Assembly (NCBI GenBank): GCA_030272585.1
Contig: BSYQ01000006.1
Span: 2,009,001 to 2,073,000 of the forward strand
Length of the DNA stretch: 64,000 nt
Direction of reading: 5' to 3'
Origin: Bryopsis sp. KO-2023
Lineage: Eukaryota; Chlorophyta; Ulvophyceae; Bryopsidales; Bryopsidaceae
Positions 32,909 through 44,056 of this stretch are shown piece after piece; within the stretch, counting starts at the first letter, position 1, and each line of letters begins with the position of its first letter. The notes under the pieces were generated by a model, which worked only from the letters and a program-made list of their open reading frames with translations, ran no database searches and had not been told where the DNA came from. Both the position numbers and the translations under genes were made by a program.

Positions 32909-33577
32909 TTATTCGACGATCAAAAACCACACACACGCACACTTGATAAAAGAACCTATGTAGTTTTTCTTGTGTGTTTGTTTCCGTCTCCCCCAAAACG
33001 CCCCCACCTCTTGTTTCAACGCCGAACGTACGGCGCACTCCTGGATTGCCTTTCTTCGACAAGGCATTTTGAATCCTCCCCACCTGGCCCTCAATTTCTG
33101 CCTCAGACCGGTCACATCATTCACCCCAGAGCAGTCTGACGACTCTTGGACAGGCAGCAGCAAACGCCCACTGCTGCTGCCATTGTCCCACGATTCTTCG
33201 AAATAATCCGCTTCCCTGAGCTCGCTTCCAGGCGATCTGGATCTTTCGGAAACTCCAGCGAAAAGAGTACTGTCGCACGACGTCAACAGGGAATCCTCGC
33301 TCCAGCAGGACCCGCTTTCCTCGTCGTCGGAATCCGACCACGTCACGAGCTCCCACCTCCAAACTTTCCTGTCTCTGGTCACGAGCGCTTTCACGCGGTC
33401 CACCCATCGACGAAGTTTCGTCGGCGGCTCTGGGAGTGGATCTCGAGAGTCGTCGCTGGGCAGATCCACCGGACGGCCGACCTTTGTGACACTCTTGGCC
33501 CTCGAGCTGCGGATCCTTCCCCAAACCTTGGAGACCTTTTCTAGAGCGGTCCCGCCCACCCCTTCCGCTGAAACCAT
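32909..33577 (-). CDS. Unrecognised protein, family with the gene at 17240 (paralog 2)
   Basis: 222 residues from the ATG at 33577; the frame is open a little upstream, and a ttcag acceptor right after that ATG leaves a spliced N-terminus possible. It shares with the 17240-17950 protein the blocks SDDSRD, PP.K, RW, EL(V/M)TWSDSD, LFAG/LFVG, (D/G)VTG followed by KLR..W.G, and EC..R.ALKQEVG-like. The region between blocks is Ser/Glu-rich and poorly conserved. The C-terminus ends in a hydrophobic cysteine-containing stretch. Both genes lie on the minus strand, 15 kb apart, with the repeat block between them. No function can be assigned. Confidence 0.65.
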   Translation of the reverse strand: MVSAEGVGGTALEKVSKVWGRIRSSRAKSVTKVGRPVDLPSDDSRDPLPEPPTKLRRWVDRVKALVTRDRKVWRWELVTWSDSDDEESGSCWSEDSLLTSCDSTLFAGVSERSRSPGSELREADYFEESWDNGSSSGRLLLPVQESSDCSGVNDVTGLRQKLRARWGGFKMPCRRKAIQECAVRSALKQEVGAFWGRRKQTHKKNYIGSFIKCACVWFLIVE

Positions 33578-36500
33578 GAAAAACAGGTCTTTAGAACAAA
33601 AACAATTGATGGTTGTCTTCAAATACCAGGAGCGACACCAACCGCCAATTGTTCACCTTCTCCCGATCGCTGCCACGAGCATGCGAGTGTCGAGGCCATC
33701 GTCAGCGGTCGAGTGAGTCGTCAGTCGCTTTGGTTGGTCGAGGAGAGGACTGACCCTCAGAAGCGGAGTCGCCTCTTTTTGACAGCAAAAACGGCGATGA
33801 TGACGGGGAGCTTAGATCAGTTGACAACGGAATCGCCATTTCTGGCATTCACTTGCGTCTCGGGGGGACTGATTTTCGTTGGGGTATGTTTCACAGTGTC
33901 GGTTGCAGATGCATTTCAAGTTCCTCGCCTGGAACTTCCCTTCATTAAATTGGGCTCGTGGGCCTCTGTCGTTTTCCGTACTTGTCTGGGAGTGGTGGAT
34001 TTTCCCACTGTTCTTTGTGCATCCGCCCTCGTCGGGCGTTCTGGGCATCTCACCCAAACTCGAAAAAACTTCCTGTCAGTACAAAGATCAACTGATTCCC
34101 TTGTAGCCCGTGTCTGGCCATCATGTTCATGGTCTTCGAAGTTGATGTTCTTCTAGGTCGATATTGCAGTGGAAATGTTCGAGGTGGTCAATGCTTAACA
34201 ACCAGGGCGGGAAGGAGTTGGGCCGAGGGATGGAACTTGATTCTGTCATCGCAAACATCTAAATTTGGTTGGACTCAAGAGTTTGGCAGCCAAATCATAA
34301 ATAGTTACTGTTTTACTCAAGAGTTTCTCGCCTCTTTTCCCAAACATTCTGCACGATATTAATATTCTCCGTGTGCGCGCCGGGGGGGGGGGGTCATGAT
34401 AATCCATGCAGAGGACATCATACCAATCGAACTGGTGTTTGGGTTCCGTCGCAGTTGCGGTTGTAGCTCACATAGAAATCCCAGTGAGCTCTGTGATTTC
34501 TACAAAATCAAAAGAAGTAAAAAGTTCAAAAGTTCAGACATGAAGAAGATGGTCTGGTGTGGAGAAAAGGGTTGGAAACTCAGTTGTGTGTGTCTGACCA
34601 AAATTCCAGCGCCAGCTGGACGAGGAGATAATCTAAACAAGACCCTCAAAATGTTACAAAACAGGACCCCTACTCAAAAGCAACATGTCTCGATTTTACC
34701 CCCAGTCTCGTTGGAAGCGCCATTAGTTGGTGAATGCTGTTTTCTTTTGTTCTTACTCATCCTGTATCAACTCCCCCCCCCCCTTTTTCCCCCAACCAAA
34801 ATATGATTATCTGCCATTTCTTCCTCAGCCTTTTTTTTTTTGCATGGAGGGCGGAACCCCGATGAAACAAACCCCCTTGAAACAAATGAGTGTGCCAACC
34901 GATGTTCTTTCTTTGCTTTCTTGTTTCCCCTTGGAATTTGAACGTCTTCCATCAACTTTCCTCTCTTTTTTAAAGTTTCCATTCTTTCTTTCTTTCTTTC
35001 TTTTTTTCGGCAAAAATGGTACAGGAGTGCAAAAATCCCTCGTCACTCTTTTCTTGAAACTCATTTTCGTTTGTTTCCCTCCCCCCACTTTCCCATCGAT
35101 ACCACATTTTTTTTTTGTCGGTTGATAAAATCGTCCAAGGACCGATCGATCTACAAAAAAGAAATATCTTCTCCGATACCTTTTTTTTTTTTTTTTTCCT
35201 CGGTAACCTTCCAAAACTCATTCCACCCCACCCCACCCCCCAAAAAAAACACCCCAAAATTCACTCCTATATCTGCTCCTCTTTTTTTTTTTTTTAACCC
35301 TGCCGTATGCATCATTCCCAATCCATCTCATTTTTCACAGTGTGCGGTTTTTTTCTTCGCCCTTGAGACTTTCTTTGCCACATTTCCACCAAATCATAAT
35401 GCATGTTCGCAGGGAGTTTCAATGACAGAGCATCCCTTCAAAATCCCACTGATTTTTTTTTGTTGTTTTTGTACTTTTTTTTCTGTCGTCTTTTCAAAAA
35501 AAAGAAAAAAAAAAAGAAAAAAAAAACCTGATTTTTTTTTCTTTCGTTGGGGTTCCAATCAAAACACGCGGTTCGAAAATCCAAAACCCCTTGACATCAT
35601 GCTACACAGAGAAGGCCTGAAATTTAAAAAAAAAAAAAAATGCAAAAAAAAAGAGAAAAAAAAAGAGGGGAAAAAAAGAAAAAAAGACGACTTCCTCCAC
35701 GACTGTCCATAAAACAAAACCCACAAAATCCCACAGTTTCTGTAATGTCTTTTTGCAGCTTCCTCTCCCCCCCCCCAAAAAAACGGTGTTTTTCCCCCCT
35801 TACATCTCCTCTCGTTTTTCTTCTTTCTTTCTTTTTTTTTCCTCAACGTTTCTCGAGACTCACGAAACACATCCACAACAACAACAAAAACGGGCACTCC
35901 AAAACGCAATTGTATTTTTCTTTTGCTCTTAAAACCGCCCAAAAAAAACAACCATACATTTTGTTTGGCACAACCAACATCGTCCAACCGCCCCCCCCCC
36001 CCCCCTCTCCCCTTCTTTTTCTCAATTTCTCAAAAGTCCAACCACACCCCCCTCAAATTTTTTCTTCAAAAAAATTCTCTCATGGTGAGCATGCAATCCG
36101 TCGTCTCATCCCTGAATCCTGAAAACTCTCACTCTCACTTTTTTTTTTTTCCACTCGACGATGGAAAATGACGGCACAAAATTAGAAAGCCAACCACCAC
36201 ACACACAAACACACACCCCTCCATTTTTTTCTCGTCATGCACCATTTTTTCCAAATTCCATTTACCTAGAAAAAAAAAAAACGTCTTCTTTCCAAAAAAA
36301 CCAACAAAAAAAAAGTTCATAGCATAAGACTTTTTCATAGACAGCACGGACAAGTTTTCTTTGTTTCTTTTTTTTTTCCTCCTTTTCTTTTCCCCTCTTT
36401 TTTTTTTTTTTCATTGTTGTGGGTTTTTTTTCCTTTTTTTCTTTCTCTTTCTCTCGCTCTTGCTCTCTTGCTCTAAGTAGCCCTCTTGTTCAGGGCTCCC

Positions 36501-36580
36501 CTCCTCTTGTGAAAGAATTTTCCAGGATCATCAGTTTTTCGCATTAAATGCAACGAAGGGGAAAGGGGGGGGGGGGTGCC
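33578..36580. other. Region without a firm gene
   Basis: 33690-34200 (plus) has coding-like composition: a possible exon at 33793-33884 ending at a strong donor (g|gtatgt) and a possible terminal piece at 34157-34197 ending GTC AAT GCT TAA. The choice of frame is ambiguous, so no gene is called. From about 34700 to 36580 the sequence is T- and C-run-rich low complexity with no gene visible. Confidence 0.4.
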
Positions 36581-39370
36581 TCAGCCACCAGCATTGGTCT
36601 CGGTCTTAACTCCCACCGCAAGATTTTGAACCTGCATTGGGGAAAAAAAAACTTGATAAAAAAAATTGATGAAATTCTGCATAACCTCCGTAAATACACA
36701 GACCCTTCGACCCAAATATATGTATATATCTCCTTTCCCCACATACAAAAAAAACCACAAAAAAAAACGAAGACAGACATGTCCAGTGGAGGAAGGGGGG
36801 AAGGGGGGTGAAAACCATCACCCCCAATAAACCGAGTCTCGTGCAAGGAAATTCCAACCTATCAGTGAATGTTTTTTGCTTTTGGGGGGTGGGGGACAGC
36901 GAAGCTGGTCTCCCTGAAAAAAAACACACTACTAATATTGTGGTATGATGGAGCCCAGTTCTCTGTGAGAAAAGACACTCACCTCGTTCCCTTCATCGTC
37001 TAGCGAAGGTGGATTCTCCACCACGACGGTCGTCTTTGCAGTTGGCGGTGGGGTGGAAGTCGGAGCAGGAGACGTCGAACTGGCAGCGGTGGTGGCGGCG
37101 GCGGCTGTCTGGGCGTTCTGCAAGCGAACCGGAGGGACTTGTGTGACGTTGTTACACATCGCACACTTCACCGATTGGGCCCCGTAAGCATACATCAGCG
37201 TGATACGACACCCTCCACACACTATGTGTGCCACCTGATTCGCCTGGGGATCAGGAAATTAAAACAAAATCACCAAAAATCACCATATTCCAGGATACGT
37301 CATTTTTTGTGGTCAACAGAACCAGCCACCCAAGACAAACTTTGGCTGTTTTTCCTCCTGTTTGAATTTATCATTGAAACGTTGAGGAGTTGTTATGGCA
37401 AGGCAACCATTACTTGATGGCCCGCAATTTTTTTCCTCATATTCTTTTCGTTAGTTTTCTATAAATCCGACAACTGATGGATGCTGGATACATTTTTGCA
37501 CCGAGATCAGAAATATAAATTTCTCATTTCTCTTCATTGAACCATAAAGAAGCTTCCTCCCCCCCCCCCCCCCCCCGAAAAAAAGAAAAAAGATGTTCCG
37601 AAACGTATCCTGATTGGGAGCAATTTCACAGTGCATGATCCAATTTCTTCTTTACCAAATTCGATTTTTGAGAAGATTAAAAAAAGTTTGACAGGAAAGG
37701 TGGGCAACTCACTTGTGACGCAGGATTCAATGTGTGACATATGGAGCACTGCACTGTGCTTGCCCCCCTCGGATAAACCAGCAGCATTCGGCAATGGCTG
37801 CACACTAACTGGGCGCTCTCAGGTCCTACATGGCAAACCACATCTTTTTTTCGCATCCAAATCTACAATTTTTTGTTTTCTTGACAACTTACTTCATCTG
37901 GAACGGTCAATCGTTTTATCTTTTCATTTTATTTTCCTTTTCTTTGTATTTTTTGGAGAGGGGGTGGGGGCGCTCAGTAGAAATTGACTAGCGCACATTT
38001 TCCCACGATCAACAGAACACGACAGAAAACAAACAACGAACCCACAAAAAAGAAAAGAAAAGCAACCCCAACAAATTCTTGATATCTTGAATGGCTGGTT
38101 ACGTCTGCCACCATTTAATTAGCTGCATGACAGATTATTAGTTCGAAAAAGTAAATATATTCGTTAACAACAGATCGACAACGATGGACTTTTTTGTTTT
38201 GCTTTTTCGTTATCGCGGCAGACTATTCGAAAGCCCAGATATCGGAGAAAATGAGAACAAAACAAACAAATCAAAAAAGTGAAAAAAGCGAATGAAAAAT
38301 TAACATTGGCCATACCTCCAGCTATCGACACAGGTGAAATGTGCCCACATTGAGAACAACGCACATTTGATGCCCCCTGTGTGCATTTCCGCAAAGAAGA
38401 AAACAAACAATTCATTCACACATTTCACCTCCAAAACGAAATTCTTACTTTACCACATCCCCCCCCCCCCCCCTTTTTCAAACTTTATTGATTTTCCATT
38501 TTTGTTCTTGCATCTCAAGGAAAATGAACAGACAAATCCTAACGCAATTTAAATGCAATTTAAATGTGATTTAAATACGGGAAAAAATTGCAAAATGCAG
38601 CTTGGGTTGGGTTGGGTTGGATCACCCCCACCTGTGGATACAACAACAAAATGCCGCAACCTCCACAACGTATCTGGCTCTGGGGACCTGGAGGTTTAAA
38701 AAAAAGAAACAAAGGAAGTTTCAAGAAACAGGGTTTGGGTTGAGAATCGGATGGTTCCTGGAGATGTTTCCCCTTACGTTCGCAGCGTTTCAGATGCGGT
38801 CGGAAAGAAAACGGGGCGATGTTTGGACAGGAAGTTACTGGGCGATGCGCTGCCACAGTTCTTTCCGACCAAAAACGGAAAAACAAAAACATAAAAATAA
38901 AATATTTCACGCAAGACCGCAGTTTCTTTTCCGCTCGAAAAGAAATTTTCGTTTCGAGCCCATCACAGTTCGATTTCTAGCCCCCATCCCTTGGGTAAAG
39001 GGCGAAAGTTGAACAAAACAAAAAAAACTGGTCCCTCCAACGTCAAGGAGCGACAGCGATTAATCGAAAACGACGGGGATCACGTGTGAATCCCACAAAA
39101 CGAAACCAAAAAAAGAAGGAAGATGGCGCGAAGCGGGTCTCTATTTTTTGAAAAAAATATATTACCAAAAAGCGAAGTTGGGAAGAAACGTGAAAACCAA
39201 ACAGGCGGATAATATGTGTCAGAGAAAAAGAAAAGAACGAGAATTGAACCTGATGAACCCTGGTAGGCTGGCAAGAGGTGCTGCTGCTGCTGCTGCTGCT
39301 GCTGTTGTTGTTGCTGCTGCTGCTGGTGCTGTTGTTGCTGCTGTTGCGTTAATTCCGACATCTCCAGCAT
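36581..39370 (-). CDS. LSD1/LOL-type zinc-finger protein, three zf-LSD1 domains, polyglutamine N-terminus
   Basis: Plant-type regulator related to Arabidopsis LSD1, which restrains cell death and scaffolds other regulators. Exons are 39259-39370, 38632-38687, 38316-38376, 37713-37825, 36983-37234 and 36581-36631; 645 nt, 214 residues, phases closed. The three fingers follow C-x2-C-R/G-x2-L-x2-Y-x2-GA-x2-V-x-C-x2-C: finger 1 spans exons 2-3 ([13 protein letters not shown] + [10 protein letters not shown]), finger 2 is exon 4 ([16 protein letters not shown]) and finger 3 opens exon 5 ([16 protein letters not shown]). After an Ala/Thr/Pro linker comes [15 protein letters not shown], and the last exon supplies [11 protein letters not shown], matching the C-terminus of plant LSD1. 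Exon 1 encodes mostly glutamine from a CAG/CAA tract. Reading through the final donor would give a different, unlikely tail. Confidence 0.93.
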
Positions 39371-39997
39371 GCGCCGTTAGCGCGCTACCCTTCCCACTTT
39401 TTTTTTTCTTCTCCTTCTCTCTATATCTCCCTCACGCGCGTTCGCTTTCCTTTTTTTTCTTTCCTTTTCCTTTTCCCCCCCAAAAAAAAAGAAACGTCCA
39501 GGCAAAAAAAAGAATTTGATGGATTTTCTGTCTTTCTTTCTCTTTCACGGGGGCCCCTCGAAATTGGGTCCGGGGTTCAGATTGTTTTTTTTGGAGGGGT
39601 GTGTTGGAGCAGCGAGACAATGAGGTCTAATCAAATGCATGTGACCCAGTCCTCGCCCGTCAGCTCGGCACGCCAGAAAAGACGCACGACGGAAGCTGGT
39701 CACTGGTCACCCATCTTCCTAGTGACACGTGTCCGAAACTGTCACTCCAAAAATAGATACTTTTCCTTTTATCAGTTTTTTTTTTCCAGCAAGGAAAACG
39801 ATTATATCATAGTATTTTTAATATTATAGAGTATTTGCCTTCAAATGCACAAGCGGATTACATGTAGCTTGCTAAAAGAATCTGTTTTGGGTGTTTTTGC
39901 GACGGATGGTTTATCGATCAATCAATCGATGATTATTTGTTGCCTGGGGACAGAGTTTCTGCTCTGGGCTCTTGCTCGGGGTTGGAGTCGAAAAAAT
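39371..39997. other. Upstream region of LSD1
   Basis: About 630 bp between the LSD1 start and the next plus-strand open frame. T-rich near LSD1, then mixed. Presumably holds the LSD1 promoter and 5' UTR; no specific site recognised. Confidence 0.35.
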
Positions 39998-40336
39998 ATG
40001 CCGTTTGAATTATGTTCTGTTGAGAAGGAAAACGATGGAATTCAGGCCAGCAACGCCCTTTGTCGGGTCGTACGACAAGCGCGTAAAAAGGCAAAAAGGA
40101 CGTGGCGCCACAATAAAGGCCCCAGCAGGGTGTCGTCTGGCCCATTTCAAAAGGTGCCCATCCATCGTTCTTCGAAAGCGTACACGAGCGCAGAGCGGAA
40201 ACCGATTGGACTGACGAACACTCCAAGCGTAAACTTGTCTGACCGCGACTCAGTGGAGGGCGACCAACAGCCCCGCACCACCTCTGGAGCGAGGGAAGTG
40301 CCGAAGTTGATGAACATCGATTTTCTTCGAGTTTGA
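39998..40336 (+). CDS. Hypothetical 112-residue basic protein
   Basis: An ATG-started frame of 113 codons ending TGA at 40334-40336. The peptide is Arg/Lys- and Ser-rich (VVRQARKKAKRTWRHNKG; ending LMNIDFLRV), with balanced composition and GC-richer than its flanks, but with no recognised domain. A long open frame also exists on the minus strand over the same bases, so coding is only suggested. Confidence 0.35.
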   Translation: MPFELCSVEKENDGIQASNALCRVVRQARKKAKRTWRHNKGPSRVSSGPFQKVPIHRSSKAYTSAERKPIGLTNTPSVNLSDRDSVEGDQQPRTTSGAREVPKLMNIDFLRV

Positions 40337-40822
40337 TGTTATGACGGTGAGGCCCGCGGAACGCTCGACAGCTAAACGAAAAAAAAAAAAATCCCACGAA
40401 ACGCCAAGAACGCGCGTTTTCTTGCAGAATGTTTGGTCTATTTTTCTTCTTCAAGGTCTAGGGGAATTTGCTCTTTACCTTTGGAAGTTTGGATATCAAG
40501 GGAGGTTTTTTTTTTGCATTTCGACGCAGGTGCACAAACGTAGCTGGGTCTTCAACAAAAAATATCCCATGCAGACATTGGTTAGGTGAACTCTCGACGA
40601 TTACACGCACATAAAACCAACGTCGAGATTTGAGAGCGAGTAGGTGAGCTGAGTTGGTTTGACTTGGGAGCGAAAAGAGAGAGAGAGATATAGCGACGAG
40701 AGAGATTTGACTAGAGCGAGGGGTGAAGGGGTTGACATTTTTATACGATAATATAAGAGAGGGAGCGATTGAGGGTGGGGTACCAAGGGAAAAAACAAGG
40801 ACGAAAGAATTGTTTATAGAAT
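40337..40822 (+). promoter_or_regulatory. 5' flank of NadB
   Basis: Purine-rich sequence (GAGAGAGAGATAT near 40676-40692) directly upstream of the NadB start. Likely promoter/5' UTR by position only. Confidence 0.3.
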
Positions 40823-43484
40823 ATGATGAGTGTTAGCTGTTGTTTGAGCGGAGCGGGTGCGACCTTGGCGGTCCACCAGTCGGGCAGAACTGCCCCTGGG
40901 AAAGCCTTTTTGGATGGCTTTGCGGGCTTTGGGCAACGTCCGGGATTCGGACGTTCTTTCAGGCGCAACATCTCCGGCGCCCGCTCGAGGAAGACGCTCA
41001 CTTGCCGGGCGGACGTGAACTGGGATGCTTTCCGTCGCACGGTGTCGCCCAACGGCGACGCGCGCAAGAACGACGCGTCAAGCAGCAAGGGTGCCACGCC
41101 CCCCGTGCGTCAGTTTGATTTCGCCGTGGTCGGCAGCGGCATCGCGGGGCTGACGTACGCCCTCGAGGTGGCCGAGTACGGCGAAGTGGCGGTGATCACG
41201 AAAGCGAAAACCGACGAAGGGTGCACCAAGTACGCGCAGGGAGGCGTGTGCGCGGTGCTGGACGCGTGCGACTCCGTCGAGGCGCACGTGCACGACACGA
41301 TGGTGGCGGGAGCCTTCTTGAACGATCGAAAGTGAGCGCACGCAGATGGGTCTTATTTCTTGAGTTACTCAATGCATTACGTCATTAACTTCTCACCAGT
41401 GAATGAGGCCATTGTTCATGCAAGTAATCCATGACAAAGTGGGTGGTGAATTGGGTTAACCCTCCCCCTCCCCCCCAAAAAAAGAAGAGGGAAAAAAGAG
41501 AGGGAGAGAAATAACAGGGCAAGATGCTCTGTCGATTTGGGCATCTGTTGACAAGATTTTATATCTTTTTAAGATGTTAAAGATTTTCAGCAAAAGTTTT
41601 ATAATGATATTTTAACACACCGCGGAGTGGATGCACACTCCTGAGAGAGAAAGTGCGAGGTTGGATAGAAGAATCATGCTGAAAATGGCCAAGAAAAAGG
41701 AAAAGGAAAAGGAGGGGGAGGGGGGGTCGCATGAAAAAAGGCAAACACTCGAGCACTGGATGCTCCCCCCCCCCCCTCCTTTCCCAATCAAACGCCATTT
41801 TTTTCTGAAATAGTAAACCTATTGTGTTGTTTTCTGTTTCAGTGCGGTGGAGGTGGTTTGTCGAGAAGGACCTGCTCGAGTTCTGGATTTGGTCAAGAAG
41901 GGTGCCGAGTTCACCCGAAACAAAGACGGATCCTTGCATTTGACGAAAGAGGGTGGCCACAGCGGCAGGCGAATCGTGCATGCCGCCGACGCAACAGGCA
42001 AAGAGATCGAAGACACTCTGATCGCCGCAGCCCGGTCCCATCCCAACATCAAAGTGTTTGAACATCATTTGGCCATCGAATTGGTGGTGGACGAAGTGAA
42101 TGGTGTGTCGCATTGCTTCGGCCTCGATGTGCTCGATCAACACACAAACGCCATGTGCAGGTAAAAGCTTCTATTCTAGTTAATTCTTTAAAGCGTTTCG
42201 AATCCTCGTTTGGAAATGGAAATGCTTCTTTTCCATATTTTGGGATTTGATGGGGTGATGATGCCAGATCCTCTATGGTGCAACGGCAGGTTTGTCGCCC
42301 TGTCGACGATGCTTTCGACAGGAGGTGCTGGCCAGATTTATCCGAACACCACCAACCCCAGCGTAGCCACAGGGGACGGAATAGCGATCGCATATCGTGC
42401 AAAAGCGTGCGTCGCCAACATGGAGTTCGTCCAATTCCACCCGACCAGTCTGTACGCCGGGGAAGCTTCCTTGGGTCGAGCCCCTCTGGTGACGGAAGCC
42501 GTCAGAGGGGAGGGGGGCTTGCTGTACAATGTCAAGGGCGAGCGATTCATGCCTGGTTATGACGATCGGTGCGAGTTGGCACCCCGAGATGTTGTAGCCA
42601 GGGCAATCCAGGATCAAATGCTCACGAACGGTGACAAGCATGTGTTGCTGGACATCAGCCATAAGCCCAGCGATCTTGTTTTGTCACATTTCCCAAACGT
42701 GGCAGCGAAATGTAAGGATTTCGGCATCGACATCACAAAAGACCCCATTCCGGTGCTCCCTGCCCAGCATTACATTTGTGGAGGGGTCCAGACGGGGCTT
42801 CGTGGCGAGACATCGATTCAGGGGTTGTACGCAAGCGGGGAGGTCGCATGCACGGGGCTGCATGGCGCCAATCGATTGGCTTCCAACTCGCTGCTGGAAG
42901 CGTTGGTTTTCGCACACAGGGCTGTCGGCCCCAGCGTGGCACATGCTGAACACGCTCTCAGGAACTGCGGTTCCAGTGTGCACTATGCAGCAGCCTCAGC
43001 GCTGTATGCCAGCCGAAAGGGACCCCACGTCTTGCCGAAAGAAGCTGCGGAGTGGGTCGCCCGAAAGAGGGCAGAGCTCCCGGCGATCATGTGGGAAAGA
43101 TGTGGGATCGTTCGATCGAAGGCGGGCCTGGCTGATGCTCTGGGGTCCTTGTCTACGATGTACATAGAAACGAAAGCCATGCAGAAAAAGTATGGTGTGA
43201 GCGTGGCCCTGGCGGAGCTGCTGAACATGGTTACGGTGGGCGAGTTGGTGGTGTACAGTGCCTACCAAAGGAAGGAGAGCCGGGGGTTGCATTATGTCAA
43301 GGATTATCCATTGATGGCCGAACAGGAACAAACGGCGACGGTGATCGAGACGTCCCTCAGAAAGCGCTACGGCATTTATCAAGACACGAAGCAAAGGTGG
43401 CAGAGTCCCCCTGTTCTCACAGGCAACTCCAGCAAAGAAGCTGCACGCCGTAGTTTGATTCTCAAATCAGCGAACGATAGCTGA
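40823..43484 (+). CDS. nadB: L-aspartate oxidase, plastid precursor
   Basis: First enzyme of aspartate-based NAD synthesis: FAD-dependent oxidation of L-aspartate to iminoaspartate, which quinolinate synthase uses. Exons are 40823-41331, 41843-42160 and 42290-43484; 2022 nt, 673 residues, phases closed. Residues 1 to ~95 are a Ser/Arg/Ala-rich plastid transit peptide. The FAD dinucleotide motif GSGIAG starts at 104, followed by AQGGVCAVL, GGHSGRRIVHA, STGGAGQIYPNTTNP, EFVQFHPT, EAVRGEGG, APRDVVARA and GLHGANRLASNSLLEALVFA, all hallmarks of the fumarate reductase/NadB fold. The intron 2 acceptor at 42289 is fixed by restoring the ..STGGAGQ strand in frame. The C-terminal helical domain is complete. 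Bacterial NadB is about 540 residues, so the extra length is mostly the presequence. No other NAD synthesis gene lies nearby. Confidence 0.95.
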
Positions 43485-44056
43485 TTTTTTCGTTTGGACA
43501 AAAGGGGGGGGGGGGTTCCTGGTGCCCGTCTACCCTGAATGGTGGTGATGGATTCTGAGGGTTGCGCATGTGCATGTGGTGTTTTGATTGGATGTTCGAT
43601 TGGAGACTAGCAGCTGCTGTGCAGCTTCAACAGCTTTCACAATGTAATTCTGGTGATAACTTGTATTTGGGATTTATATATGCACATTTTAAGTGAGAGA
43701 AAAATGAGTGAGTGGGTTTTTGCTTAGTTTTCTTGTTTCGTTTGGTTGTTTTTTTTTGTGGTTCCACCCGAGTGTCGCAAAATCACGTTACGGTGATTTA
43801 TCCCTTTCGATCATTCAAAAAAAAAAAAAAAAGAAGAAAAAAGAGTGGAGTGATGACAGGGGGTTTGGTGGTGGTATTTTTCTTTCTTTTTGCAAGGGAT
43901 ATTCTTTTGTTTGTCTGCTATTTGACTAGGACAATGTTTATTTGGCTGTTTGTTTTTTGGCTGTTTGTGTTTCGTATTCTTGAAAGAAAAAGAAAACCAT
44001 AGATGCCGACCGAGATGTGTATGGGGGAGTAAGGTGAGTCTTGTTTGGACGATGCC
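43485..44056. other. Convergent intergenic region
   Basis: About 570 bp between the stop of NadB (plus) and the stop of the next gene (minus). T-rich with one A run of 15; probably shared 3' UTR/polyadenylation territory. Nothing else seen. Confidence 0.4.

Noticed and set aside
35000-36500. Several open frames of 100-200 codons
   Set aside because: They are Phe/Lys/Pro/Ser strings from T, A and C homopolymers with no splice context.
36932-37234. Single-exon reading of the LSD1 C-terminus ending at 36932
   Set aside because: Splicing at gag|gtgagt to the exon at 36631 restores the family's conserved C-terminus in phase, whereas read-through gives an unrelated tail.
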